64,000 nucleotides of DNA from Earliella scabrosa (lineage: Eukaryota > Basidiomycota > Agaricomycetes > Polyporales > Polyporaceae): positions 868,001-932,000 of the forward strand of contig JABYQQ010000013.1 in NCBI GenBank assembly GCA_022605405.1. Direction: 5' to 3'. Below are positions 34,705-46,962 of the stretch, piece after piece. Position 1 is the stretch's first letter. Each line of letters begins with the position of its first letter. A program made the position numbers and the translations under genes. Below the pieces are notes generated by a model. It was not told where the DNA came from and did not search any database. It was given only the letters and a program-made list of their open reading frames with translations.

Positions 34705-35527
34705 ATGGCCACGCGATCAGCAAGCAAAGCTCTGAAGAGTGAGTTCAGAGTCAATGAGGTTGTTACGTCTCGCTCACTATCACTCAGGCAATCTGTCCAG
34801 TTCGCATATAGGTCTAGCAAACGTTCCTCGCACGGCGTTGCCCAGTGATCTGTTGAGGTTGTGTGGAAAGGCAAAGGTCGAGAACGTCGAGCATGGTGCG
34901 CTCCAACTCATCACAAATCTGAATAGGGACTGAGATGAGCTGCAGCGGCGATTGATTACCGAGGGTTCAGGCCAACAGGGACAGCTACGCTGGTGTTCAC
35001 GCGGCCGGAGTACGTGCCTGCTGCTTTGAAAGCTCTCCATGGAACGATGCTCGGCGGGAAGCCACTACGCGCATACCCTCTGAATTCCGACTTTGCGCTA
35101 TCCCGCCGACGAGGAATGGAGGGCTTGCGAGAAGCGGGGGAGAGAGGCATCCTCACTGGAGATGGTCCGGACGCTGGCATATCCGGAGGGGCGAAGAACG
35201 TCATCATGTATGGTCTGCCAGGCAAGATGACACCTCTCAAGATGTCGGATAACTTGCGCGACTTCAGGTTGGCTGGGTCAGAGCAGGGGAGACCCGTGGT
35301 CGTCAAAATCGAAAGGTGCGTTCCTCCAACACCAGTCTACACATTGCTTGAACCCATGCATGTCCAATGCCTGCAGTGACAAGTCGCTGGTGGTCACCTC
35401 ACGGTTCCTCATCCGTTTGGAGTCTGTGTCCGAGGCACACCGTCTGGTCCGCACAATGCACATGCAGAAGTGGCGACCTGACCTTCACGGAGGCAAGTTC
35501 ACTATTCGAGCTGCTGTTGTATCATAA
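34705..35527 (+). CDS. RRM-like protein of unknown function
   Basis: Four exons close in frame to about 220 residues. Following a short basic leader (MATRSASKALK), the segment GLANVPRTALPSDLLRLCGK looks like the RNP2 strand and first helix of an RNA recognition motif. RGFRPTGTATLVFTRPEYVP resembles its RNP1 strand, where aromatic residues should contact RNA. A second, less clear unit contains KNVIMYGLPGKMTPLKMSDN and LVVTSRFLIRLESVSEAHRL. Start alternatives at 34597 and 34555 would add an Arg-rich leader that could be a mitochondrial presequence. The role is unknown; mitochondrial RNA metabolism is one possibility. It converges with CBC2. Confidence 0.7.
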
Positions 35528-35694
35528 CATAGATCTTCCGCGGACCATATCGTACTTCCATGCCTCTCCTCTAATGCGAACATATAGCATACGAGATGGT
35601 TGACAAAGACTCCATGAGGGACAACAGGATAATGATACAGTGTGTTGCAGAAGGTGAACGTCACAAGTCCGGACTCCCAGACTCTCACATACGA

Positions 35695-36584
35695 TTTGCG
35701 TCATGCTCTTGCTCCTCCACCTTCGCACGCGGATCCTGCGGCGCATGGATGAGTTACAGTTGAGTACAAATAGCATAGATATACGCACTCCACGTCCGCT
35801 GTCGCCTTCATCATCAGGAGACCTTGCACGCTTGAGCGTCGACTCCGCGGCTGCCTGGTGATGAGCATCCTTCCAGTCGCCACCGCCACCAGCAACGGCT
35901 CCTGGCACGTCTTGTGCATCGTTATAGCGCTCTTCCATCTCCCTCCTACGTTCAATCTCGGCACGTTGGGCTTGAGCACCCCAACCGCCTCGTCCAGGGT
36001 CGTAGTCTTGTCTGTGCTCGTCTCGGACCTGTGGCGAAGGGTAGGTCAAAGGGTATTTAGCAGGAATATCAATGCACACACCTGTCCTCCACTCTTCCCT
36101 CGTCCAAACTGGCGACCGTCTCGATAGCCAAGGTCAAGGTCGCATCGAATAATGCGCTCGTCTAGCTTGGTCCCGCTGATGTATCTGAGGCAAGCAAGTG
36201 CCTCTGCGTGACTGTAATACTCAACAAAGCAAAACCCACACGGTGTCCTGCGCACAATTTAGGTGACGGGAGATGATGGCTAGGGTAGTACATCCATACC
36301 TGGTATTGCGGTCAAGACCCATGATGATGCGTTTGATACCTCCACCATCCTCGGGATTCGTGCACTTTGAGAATAGCTCGTATATCTGTTCCTCGGTTGT
36401 GTAGAAACTCAAATTCCCCACCTATGTCACGGTCAAGCACAGAACACAGTGGAAAGGCGGAGTTACACCGTACGTATAGAGTAGTGGACTTGCTGAGGAG
36501 TTCATTTTGGGTTTGTCGGTCAACTCGGGATTGTGAGTCCTTGTAGTTCGAGGGTTGGTCGAGGGGGGTGACTATATGTGCCAT
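35695..36584 (-). CDS. CBC2: Nuclear cap-binding protein subunit 2 (CBP20)
   Basis: Small subunit of the nuclear cap-binding complex, which binds the m7G cap with CBP80 and supports splicing, export and 3' processing. Exons assemble [20 protein letters not shown] (RNP2), [20 protein letters not shown] (RNP1 with aromatic residues), [20 protein letters not shown] and the post-RRM tail [20 protein letters not shown]. These are the cap-contacting regions of CBP20. A charged, disordered extension follows and ends most simply in [11 protein letters not shown] different 3' exon near 35500-35560 could replace the last residues. The promoter is shared with RPT3. Confidence 0.93.
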
Positions 36585-36792
36585 GATGCGGTTGCGTAGG
36601 AAAGCGGATAGGATTCCAAGACAGCGGTGTGCAGCGCTGAGCGAAGGACTTCGGACTATTTCGATGGAGGCGCCCGTGCAGTCCGTGGCAGTCTCACGAG
36701 CTCACGTGCCCGTACTCGACGCGTCTCCCTTCGACCGGCCGCGTCAGCTCTGCACTCGCAGAGACTCTCTTCGACCACACGACGCTGCTTGA

Positions 36793-38475
<1,683 letters not shown>

Positions 38476-39454
38476 TTGCTGTGGACTGTATCGTGGTACG
38501 TGCCCATGACGTGTCGCTGTTGGAGATGTTCTAATCCTTGCAAGCAGATCGCATTGTATTTTACTGGACAATACATTATCTGCCTTTCGAACATGGCGAG
38601 TTTGTGTGAGTCCTTGCACATCATCGCTCTACACTTTAGTGTCCCATCGGCCTATCCATCGGCGGGGCATTCATTCAATAGAGCAAGATCGACCTTTTAT
38701 CGTCCCGTCATTTTTTGCCTCTCCTTTCGCGACTTCCTGATAGTCGCAGCATGGGGTGTTATCGCACCTCTCGTGTGGAAGGAGTGGTTCACAGGCAGGA
38801 GACATCTCACTAGGCGGGCAGGTCTGGATTGCACTTCATGGTACGTCGCCCGACTCTTACTCATCTGGACATTTCTCAGAGCTCTCCACAGTACCTACAG
38901 CACCATGTCCCCCCTCGTCAATATAATATCTCAACATAACACACGCAAGTCGTAGCCACGTGCAAAGTCTTCGCTCGCAATCGATGTGCATCACCCCTTC
39001 TACCCGCTCTCCAACACTCTGGGTGACGTTCTATGACCACACGTTCATCCTCATTTTATGGGAGCTAGATCAACGTACAGCCATCTCTCTAGCGATTGCC
39101 TTCAGACTAGGGGAGGTCGTCGACTCGATATGTGGCCACAGATTCTAGCACCAAGAGTACTCGTTGTCTCAATACGTTAATCAATCTTTCGTCGCGCATT
39201 ACCCTGTAGAGTGTTGTTAGCCAGCAGGTGAGTCCGAATGATTCGCTCCCGTACACTTAGGGACGGCGTCAAGCTTCCATGCGCCTGTCCTTGGTTGGAG
39301 GAGCAAGATTTGTACCGTACCTTGGCGTCATCCTCTAAACCATTGGGGCATGGCGAATATGAATACGGACACATTCCTTCATGTCTTCGGCGTAGTCATG
39401 GCTCTGCTCTATCCACGTACAAGATATAGATCACATTGCCCCTTTCACTTTTTC
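38476..39454. other. Convergent region with an unexplained 159-codon frame
   Basis: 979 bp between the RPT3 and PRO3 stops. The plus strand is open from 38476 to 38955 with a hydrophobic, Trp/Arg-containing C-terminal half. Another frame there reads DRIVFYWTIHYLPFEHGEFV and then stops. I recognise no family and no convincing splice pattern. It may be long 3' UTRs or a decayed gene. Confidence 0.35.
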
Positions 39455-40704
39455 ACGGGTTGCCCAAGTTCGCTTGCCCTCTCCGTCGCCACTTGAATGG
39501 CGCGGGCAATCGTTGACCGCACACGACCATCCTCCATAGCCAAGAGACCGGCGATTGTGCAGCCACCGGGAGCTAGACTGTTCTCAGCCTTCTGTGACCT
39601 TCAGCGGAATGACGAAACTCACTCGTGACAGCATCCTTGAGCTGCGCAGGATGAGTTCCGGTCTGCAGCGTCATGCGAGCGGCACCTTGGAGAGCTGAAA
39701 CATTGTCTAGCGAGGGGTTCGGGTCGGGTCCTATGCTCGCTCTGGCTAAGGACGCTCAGGAATAGCACGTACTCTGCGCTGCAAGCTCCAAGGCTTCCGC
39801 ACGAGGGAGACCCATCATAACACCGCCGTCGGCCATAGCTTCCAGGAATATGCACGCAAACGCAGGTCCGGCGCCGGAGAGCGCGGTGCACGCGTCGAAG
39901 TGCTTCTCTTCCAAGAATCGACAGCGTCCGATTGACGAGAAGATGTTGAGGATGATGGATCGCTCCAGCTCGGACTCGTCCGAGGGTGGCAGGGAGCTGA
40001 CCACGGTCATCCCTTCGCGGATCTGGTCGCGATGGACATGGGGTCAGCGCGGGGGCGGCACATCACGGATGTGGGGCACATTTGGATATGGGGACACGGA
40101 CCTTGCAGGGGGTATTTGGCATCGCGCGTACCACTTTAGTCGAAGGCAGGACCATTGCCTGAAGCTGCGCGATTGTCGCCCCCGCGAGAATACTGATGAG
40201 GAGCTTGCCTTCGAGGGCTTCCTTCATCCCGGGCTCGCTCAGGATCGCACCGGCGAGCTGCGGCTTGCAGCTGTGAAGGAAGATTCGTTCATTGAATTCG
40301 ATGGGCGGATGCAGAGACCGATCTCACCACAGCAAGACGACATTGGACTGGAGGACTGCCTCCACATTCCGCGCCTGGACGATCTCGACACTCCGGCCTA
40401 GGTTCCCCGCCTGGAGGAAGGTGGTTGCCAGCTTTCGAGCGGTCTCCTCGCGGCTGACGCAGGCGATGAAGCGCGACGGAAGCGTCTCGTCCTCGAGGGT
40501 CTGTGGAGTGACCGTGCCTGGGGTGTGGGACTCCCACTTTGGCGGGGATACGACGGGGGTGGTCGCGTTTTTTGCGTCAAGACTGGCGAGGACGCCAGAA
40601 AGGATGGCGACGCCCATCGTGCCGCATCCTGGGAGAGGAGTGAGGAAGGATCATGGTTGGTGAAACGGGAGAGAGAGACCTAAAACGCAGAGAGTATAGC
40701 CCAT
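39455..40704 (-). CDS. PRO3: Pyrroline-5-carboxylate reductase
   Basis: Last step of proline synthesis: NAD(P)H-dependent reduction of pyrroline-5-carboxylate. Six exons give about 290 residues. The short first exon encodes MGYTLCVLG and splices to complete the Rossmann turn VLGCGTMGVAILSGVLASL. Further hallmarks are CKPQLAGAILSEPGM, LLISILAGATIAQLQAM, VVRAMPNTPCKIREGMT, the signature helix region FDACTALSGAGPAFACIFLE and a C-terminal VTTPGGCTIAGLLAME. The last intron must end at the fourth available AG (cagtctag) to give VTTPGG. Intron 1 has a weak donor, GTCTCT. It diverges from ALG13. Confidence 0.95.
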
Positions 40705-40891
40705 GGCGGCGTCAGGTGAGAGCGAGCGGAAAGGGGGGCTCTGTGCAAATGCTCAATCAGATCGGATCGCCGGTGTTAAGAAGAAACAGCGGAGACCGGG
40801 ACTATGAAAGGCACCCGCGGCGTCAAGGACGAGGATGCGCACAAACCTGCAGCTCTCTGTTCCGTCCCGACTCTCAGCCTGACCACCGACC

Positions 40892-41621
40892 ATGTCCTCC
40901 GACTCCCTCGACTCCTCGCCCGCCTCAACCCCGGACCCCGACCGCCAGTCGCGCTCGGACAGCATGCATGTCTTCGTCACCGTTGGGTCCACTCGCTTCG
41001 ACGCCCTCGTGCAGACTGTGCTCTCAGAACCAGTCCTGGACGTGCTCCGAAACAAGGGCTACCGGTCGCTCGACATCCAATGCGGCGACTCTGATTTCGA
41101 CGCCTCGCTCCTCCGCCGGGATGCCGACGACCACTGGCAGCGCAGCGGCGACCCGGAGGCCAGCGTGTGGAGATTCAAGCCGTCGCTCAAGGAGGACTAC
41201 GAGCGAGCCGATTTGATTATCAGCCATGCAGGTGCGTCGCGCCCGTTACCCCGCATGCGCGTTCCAGTCCGAGCCAACCCTGCATTGCACTTCCTTAGGC
41301 TCCGGGACGATTATAGACGTTCTCAGGCTCAAGAAGCCACTCATCGTTATTCCAAATCCCACCCTGCTCGACAACCACCAGGCGGAGCTTTCAGACGCAC
41401 TCGCGGGTCTGGGACACCTCCGGTCGTCGACGGTCGCGTGAGTACTCTGCATCCACAACTGGTTAGCACCTCTTTTGACGTTCCGTAGCGATCTTCCTCA
41501 AGCTATTGAACAGCTGGACGCGTCTACACTGGTGCCATTCCCTCAGTTTGACGGCAGCAGGTTCCGGGAGCTGCTCGACGAGGAGATGGGCTTTCCTCCC
41601 AGCCACAGCGACAGGCGCTGA
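40892..41621 (+). CDS. ALG13: UDP-GlcNAc transferase catalytic subunit ALG13
   Basis: Exons 40892-41231, 41299-41437 and 41489-41621 give 203 residues, the size of yeast-type Alg13. After about 25 Ser/Asp-rich residues come the GT28 C-terminal-type motifs: MHVFVTVGSTRFDALVQTVL, YERADLIISHAGSGTIIDVL and KKPLIVIPNPTLLDNHQAEL, where the glycine-rich turn and Asn-His-Gln bind UDP-GlcNAc. Alg13 pairs with membrane-bound Alg14 on the cytosolic face of the ER to add the second GlcNAc of the N-glycan precursor. An in-frame Met at MHVFVT is a possible shorter start. Confidence 0.95.
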
Positions 41622-41859
41622 CTTCATCGGGGTTGACCGTTGCATCAGGGATACTATTACCTGCGTTTGCCTCTTCTTTCCACTCTTCATATGGGGTTTC
41701 TGTATCATCGTCATCATCAACCACTGCTGTCATCTACCATTCGACCTGTGTTATACCCCCACCACATTGTAGCAATCTAACTCGGATTATCTATACACCA
41801 CTACCCAGTGCGCGCACTACATACCACCTCGCGCGCGCTCTTGACGTCGATCCACCACG

Positions 41860-42916
41860 ATGCCCGACGTAAAGCCTACCACCGTATCCGCTGAAGATCC
41901 GCAGACGTACGAGGACGTGCATGTGCATTCCGTGTATGACGAGATTGCGCCGCACTTTTCCAATACGCGGTACAAGGTGCGTGGATTGCCTCAAGCAATG
42001 GAAGGCTGATTGTGACCATCGTCAGTGAAGCCCTGGCCTATCATCGCCGCCTTTCTTGAGTCTCTCCCTGCAGGTTCCGTCGGCGTGGATCTTGGCACGG
42101 GCAACGGAAAGTACCTTCCATTGCCTGCCGACCGGCCGAGCAGCATATGGACGATAGGCCTTGACCGAAGCATTAACTTGCTCAAGCTCGCAAAGCGTGC
42201 AGGAGATGTCGATCGCGAAGTCGTTTTGGGAGACGTCTTGGGAAATCCGTGGCGGCGAGGAGCATTCGTTCGTGGTTGTATATTGATGCAGACTCTCGTG
42301 ACTAATGACTGGTTTCTCAGGATTATGCTATCTCAATAGCGACCATCCACCACTTGGCTACACCTGCTAGGCGTACACTAGCAGTACAGGTAAAGCTGCA
42401 TTTGATATCATGCGGGGATCATCACTGACGAACACACTACAGCGTTTACTTGAAAGTATTTCACCATTTCACGGACGCGCCCTGATCTACGTCTGGGCAA
42501 TAGAGCAAGACGAGCTGTCCAAGCGCGCTATACCGGCGAGTTCGGCTGGAGGTGCAGAGAATTTGCCATCCAGAGGCCAGGATGTGTTCGTGCCATGGGT
42601 TCTCGCTCAGCCTCAGCCTCAACAACCAAAGCCGAAGGCGAAGCAAAAAAGAAAATCCGAGCAGCAAAACACGACGGACCTGACGTCAGGCGAGGCCGCG
42701 TCACCTTCGCCGAAAGTCTTCGACAGATACTACCATATGTTTGCAAAAGGAGAGCTCACCGAACTGGTTGCAGGAGCTGCGTCAAAGATGGGCTTAGTTG
42801 TGGGGGCTCCCTTGGATGGAGCTAGGCCGGGCGTTGTGAGAGAGGGCGTGCAGATAGTGCAAGATGGTTGGGAGAGATCCAATTACTACGTGGAGTTGCG
42901 CCGTTGGAAACAGTGA
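41860..42916 (+). CDS. TRM9: tRNA uridine methyltransferase TRM9
   Basis: Four exons give about 280 residues. The SAM-binding core shows RYKPWPIIAAFLESLPAGSV, motif I VGVDLGTGNGKYLPL, GLDRSINLLKLAKRAGDVDR, motif IV FDYAISIATIHHLATPARRT, then ALIYVWAIEQDELSKR and a basic linker KPKAKQKRKSEQ. The C-terminal FDRYYHMFAKGELTELV and GWERSNYYVELRRWKQ are typical of Trm9/ABH8. With Trm112, Trm9 completes mcm5U/mcm5s2U at wobble U34 of certain tRNAs. Intron 1 must end at tgaag to give RYKPWP. It converges with EGD2 (135 bp between stops). Confidence 0.94.
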
Positions 42917-43051
42917 CTTTCAACAGACCGATTCCGATTGTAGAGGCACACCAGACGAAGAACAGAAGTCATCAACGAGCCCAGCGGGTAGATTTTGAGC
43001 GTGGTACGACAATGAAAGCAAGTGGTAATGATACAGTGCAAGACAACGACA

Positions 43052-43814
43052 TCACTCGCTCGCAGCCATGACTGCCGCACATAATCAGCATATGTATACG
43101 ACCCCTAGAATGGTGACACGTACTAGCGTTGATCAGGTCTCCACCGCTCTCCTTCAGTACCCGGACGGCCTTCGCGCGTGAGCAGCCAACTTGTTGGATG
43201 ACAAGCTCGATGTCCTTCGGGTCAACACCGGTCTCATCGACGTTGCCGTCCTCCTCGACCGCCTCGAGTTCAGGGATGTCGTCGTCGTCGTCCTCCGGAC
43301 CGCCTGCGCTGGAGCTCTGAATGTTGGGCATGCCACCACCAGCGCCGCTCGCGAGGTGCTGAGCCGCGGACAGCTGAGCTTGCGAGTTCATGTCCTCGAT
43401 CTTGCGTCGCGCATGAGCCTTGGGACCGACAGCAGGGAGTTTATCGTCACGCACCTTCGCCTCGCCGAAGACGATGTAGCAGTCGCTGTTGGGCGACTTG
43501 TAGACATCGGGGGACGCGATCACGAAAAGGACCTGCATGCACACGACGGCACTCGGTCACACGTCGGTTACATCGCGCGATAGGCAAACACGTACGTTCT
43601 TTGGCCTCCGCAGGGTCACACGAGTGATGCCGGGCACCCTCTTCAGTCCAAGGGAAAGCAACGCCTTCCTCGCCTTGCGCTCCGAACGCGACTGGATCTT
43701 ATCGAGCGCGGCCTGGGAGGTGGGGTCCTCCTCGTGATGGTCGTGGTCATGGTCATGGTGGTCGTGGTCGTGGTCGGAGTGATCAGAGTGGACTTCCTCG
43801 ATGGTGGCGGACAT
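43052..43814 (-). CDS. EGD2: Nascent polypeptide-associated complex subunit alpha
   Basis: Three exons give 215 residues. Residues 9-30 are a striking His/Asp run, followed by the NAC domain ([49 protein letters not shown]). An acidic linker precedes the UBA domain ([38 protein letters not shown]). NAC binds at the ribosomal exit tunnel, shields nascent chains and gates SRP. The last exon encodes only the end of the UBA helix. A TAACCCTAACC box lies about 220 bp upstream. Confidence 0.97.
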
Positions 43815-44518
43815 CTGTGCGGACGATGAAGGGTACGGTCAGCGTCTGTCGGTACATCCAGGATGGTGGGGTGTAATCCATCGGATTGGAGGGCTGGCGA
43901 GCAACGACAACCCCTGATCCCGACGATGGAATGAATACCAGGTCTACTGGGACACTCACCGTGATTTTGGGCGGGGGATGGGTCGTGAGGCTTGCTCGCT
44001 GTCAACGATAGTGGTGGAGTGGACACGCGTAACCCTAACCTAGACTAGAGTACCAATTTAGAACATCGCGCGTCTGGCCGTTGTGATCGCGATCTACATT
44101 CTACGAGACGGTCTTTCTGGTTACCTGAAATCTGGGGGAAGCAGTAGGAAACGGGAAACTCCAGAGGCAAGCCTTCAACCATTGATGGGAGATTGATTAT
44201 TGAACTGCGTTGTATCCTCCTCATCTATGTCTTCTCCTTGAAGTACAGTCACAAGCGAAGTTCCGCTTACAATCCCCTAGTCGATCACCTATACATCAAG
44301 CTTTCGTAGCGAACTAACCACTAAACCACGTCTAAAATCCTTTCAGCATGAGGTTGCATTGAGCTCCGTCAGTAACATTTGCTAAGCGCTGATCTTTGCG
44401 GGTCGTTCCCTTCGAGGACTCCATGATGATGCAGCCTAGTACGTCATGCCTCCCCGACGATCGCCCTATAGACGTTCAACGCACTCTTGCTGAATCGAAA
44501 CACCCTCATCCTACCGTC
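43815..44518. other. Divergent intergenic region, EGD2 / OBAP-like gene
   Basis: 704 bp. It holds the telomere-like TAACCCTAACC box and probably a 5' UTR intron of EGD2 (a GTGAGT donor pattern near 43961). The plus-strand frame entering the next gene is open from 44396, so its 5' end may extend into this stretch. Confidence 0.45.
44030..44040. promoter_or_regulatory. Telomere-repeat-like box upstream of EGD2
   Basis: TAACCCTAACC on the plus strand (GGTTAGGGTTA on the minus). The TTAGGG core is the telomere repeat of most filamentous fungi and resembles sites for Tbf1/Teb1-type factors, which in other fungi act at ribosomal-protein and translation genes. Confidence 0.45.
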
Positions 44519-45444
44519 ATGGAGCCCGAAACCAAACAGTCTGTCTACCACTCCGCGCCATACCATGCCGCCGGAGAAGCTATCATGAGCTTCAAACCGA
44601 TCAACCAGATCCACCAGCATCTCTGCGCCTTCCATGTCTACGCGTAAGGGCATATATCTATCGTGAAATGAGAATCTTACACCAATGACGTGCTCTAACA
44701 GTCACGACCGCTCCCGCCATGTGGAGGCACATCACTTCTGCACACATATTTCGAAGGACTTCCACCAATGCGTCATCTACGACTCAGACAAGCCGGATGC
44801 AAAGCTAATCGGCATAGAATACATCGTCACGGAGAAAGTGAGACAATGTTGGACATTCATTGGGTTCCCAGGCCCAACATCACGTTATAGATATTCAAAA
44901 CCCTGCCCCAAGACGAGAAGAAATACTGGCACTCTCACCAATACGAGGTACATATATGCTGGGCCGTCTCGCGTTGTCCACATGACGATCGCTGAGCCGT
45001 TTCCCTCAGGTTGAGAGTGGACTTCTGCAACTGGCTCCGAAGATGTTCGTCCCCGGTGCGTCAGCCTCTAGCTCTCACTTGGACAACGACCAAACTCTTG
45101 AGGAACTTGCTCCCACAGGCGCCGCCACCGATGTCGCTGAGCAGCCTGCGATGCTTGAGCTTCAGCAGACGTACGGCAAGACGATACACACATGGGCAAT
45201 CGACGTCTCCCCAGAGTTGCCGCTTGGTCCGCCAAATCTTATGATGGCGTACACCGCAGATGGACAAGGCCCACCTGCTGAGATGATCAAATCGAGGGAC
45301 GCCGCCTCAGGTCAGGATACAGCAGTCAAAAGGGAAGTGCGCAAAGGATATCTCTCACCGTATGAGAAGGCAGATGGGGCAGATGAGTGGGAGAAGTCGG
45401 GTCGAGGGATCGCGTTCTCGGTGAACGCAACACCTTTACAGTAG
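44519..45444 (+). CDS. Oil-body-associated-protein-like (DUF1264) protein
   Basis: Four exons give about 250 residues. The N-terminal block has [49 protein letters not shown] and [20 protein letters not shown], then [19 protein letters not shown], the conserved His-rich core of the OBAP/DUF1264 family. The C-terminal third continues with [15 protein letters not shown] and [20 protein letters not shown]. Plant members associate with oil bodies; the biochemical function is unknown, and the conserved His/Cys residues hint at metal or heme binding. The start is uncertain: the frame is open upstream, with further ATGs at 44396 and around 44423. It converges with VPS28. Confidence 0.85.
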
Positions 45445-45572
45445 GCATCAAACTGAGAATACTGGATTGTGTAGTGAGACTGGTGAGGCCTGAATTCATG
45501 ATACAGCGATGGGATAGTGTACAGGCGATTGTACAGAACTTGTGGGCACGCGCTTTGCACCGCGTAAATTCA

Positions 45573-46512
45573 CTAGCCTTCCTTACCACTCAAACTTCTG
45601 AAGAACTCGGCGTATGCATGTTCAATATCGAACGATAGCTATCATAAGTGTCCAAGCTATGAGTTGCTCTCAGTGATTCAGCTCGGGGCACTCACCTGTC
45701 GCGCCTGCTCCTCCGTCAGCTCTTCTGATGCCTTCATACCGTTGAGAGTGATCAACCTATGGGGTAGGAAGAATGGAGGATGGCACTTAACATCACTATG
45801 GGGCCAAGGGGCTGTCACATGCTCACCAGCCAACCATCTTGCTACGACCTTCCCAATCTTTGCTCCCCTTGAATCGCGCATAACTTGTCACGAGCTCTTG
45901 GAGGATAGGATGGAGCTGGTCCTTCGCACGCATGCGCAACTTCAACGCATCAATGAACGTGATGAAGTTCTACAGCCGAATGTAGTCTCAGAATGTGAAG
46001 ACGGAACGGAACGGTGGGCGCATCGACGGACCTGAGTTGTTTCCGCGACCCATTTCGCGGTCTCCGGCCCGGCTTCGCTCGAATGCTCGACTGTCGCTGG
46101 TACCCCAACTTGTATTCGGTGGAGCGCAGCAGGATGATCCATCTTGGCCCGGACCCGGTTATGAAGGTTCAGCACAAGATCCAAGGCGGACTCACTCGGT
46201 ACCGGGTCATGAACTGTTCGATTGACGGAACATCGTCTCCCACCAGCTTCAGCATGGTCTTGTATTGCGACAGCAATCTCGTGCATGCGGGGGAATACCT
46301 CTTCGGCGGCGCCGCTTAGCACAGCTGAGGTTGTTGGTGGGGACGGGTAGCACTCACTCTGCTGCGGTGATAGAGTCCCGTACGTATGCACGTTCTAGGT
46401 ACTCAAGCGCGACGATGATGCCAAATAACGTCGCGAGCAAGCCATATTTCTCGCGTTCTGCATTCGTCGTGTACAGCCGGACCTCTTCATCCAGGTTGAG
46501 GGGCGCGGACAT
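45573..46512 (-). CDS. VPS28: ESCRT-I subunit VPS28
   Basis: Six exons give about 210 residues. The N-terminal core domain reads LDEEVRLYTTNAEREKYGLL, ALEYLERAYVRDSITAAEYS and LLSQYKTMLKLVGDDVPSIE. The C-terminal four-helix domain has NFITFIDALKLRMRAKDQLH, ELVTSYARFKGSKDWEGRSK, LITLNGMKASEELTEEQARQ and FDIEHAYAEFFRSLSG. VPS28 links ESCRT-I to ESCRT-II in multivesicular-body sorting of ubiquitinated cargo. All conserved blocks are present and in order. Confidence 0.95.
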
Positions 46513-46962
46513 GGTGGTCGATGGCAAAGGTTGGAGGCGCTGGGACTGTATTTCGCCCCGCGGCTACCCAACGGCTGCATACCGGATACCAACACTGAAT
46601 GAACCGTTTTTGAGTGACTCTCCGATCGTGGTTTATCCCTTCCGCTGTTTCGCCATGCTCGTCTATGCTCAAACTTCAGGCCTCAGAGACATCGCATTGC
46701 AGTCGCTTCGGCCCGGCTCCGAGGACACCGTAAGCAGCATTGCCATTTGCCGAGCCTGTGAAGAAGAGACCACTACTAGTACTTAGTTCAGAGCCTAGAG
46801 GTCATGAGAACTACATAAGACCCAGAGAGAACACTTCCGCGATTCCCGAGGTGAGGACAAAATCACACAGTGCTTCGTTACAGTACTAAATACTCATGGT
46901 CGCCCAAATGGCCTCTTCCCAGAGCTCTCACTTGCCCAGGCGTACAGTCCCCTTGCCGACCC
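46513..46962. other. Divergent promoter region, VPS28 / hydrolase
   Basis: 450 bp. The hydrolase frame is already open from 46870 but carries no family signal there. No other feature is seen. Confidence 0.45.

Noticed and set aside
44270..44345. tRNA-like stretch on the minus strand (TAGTGGTTAG resembles an A box)
   Set aside because: No B box, acceptor stem or anticodon stem can be formed.
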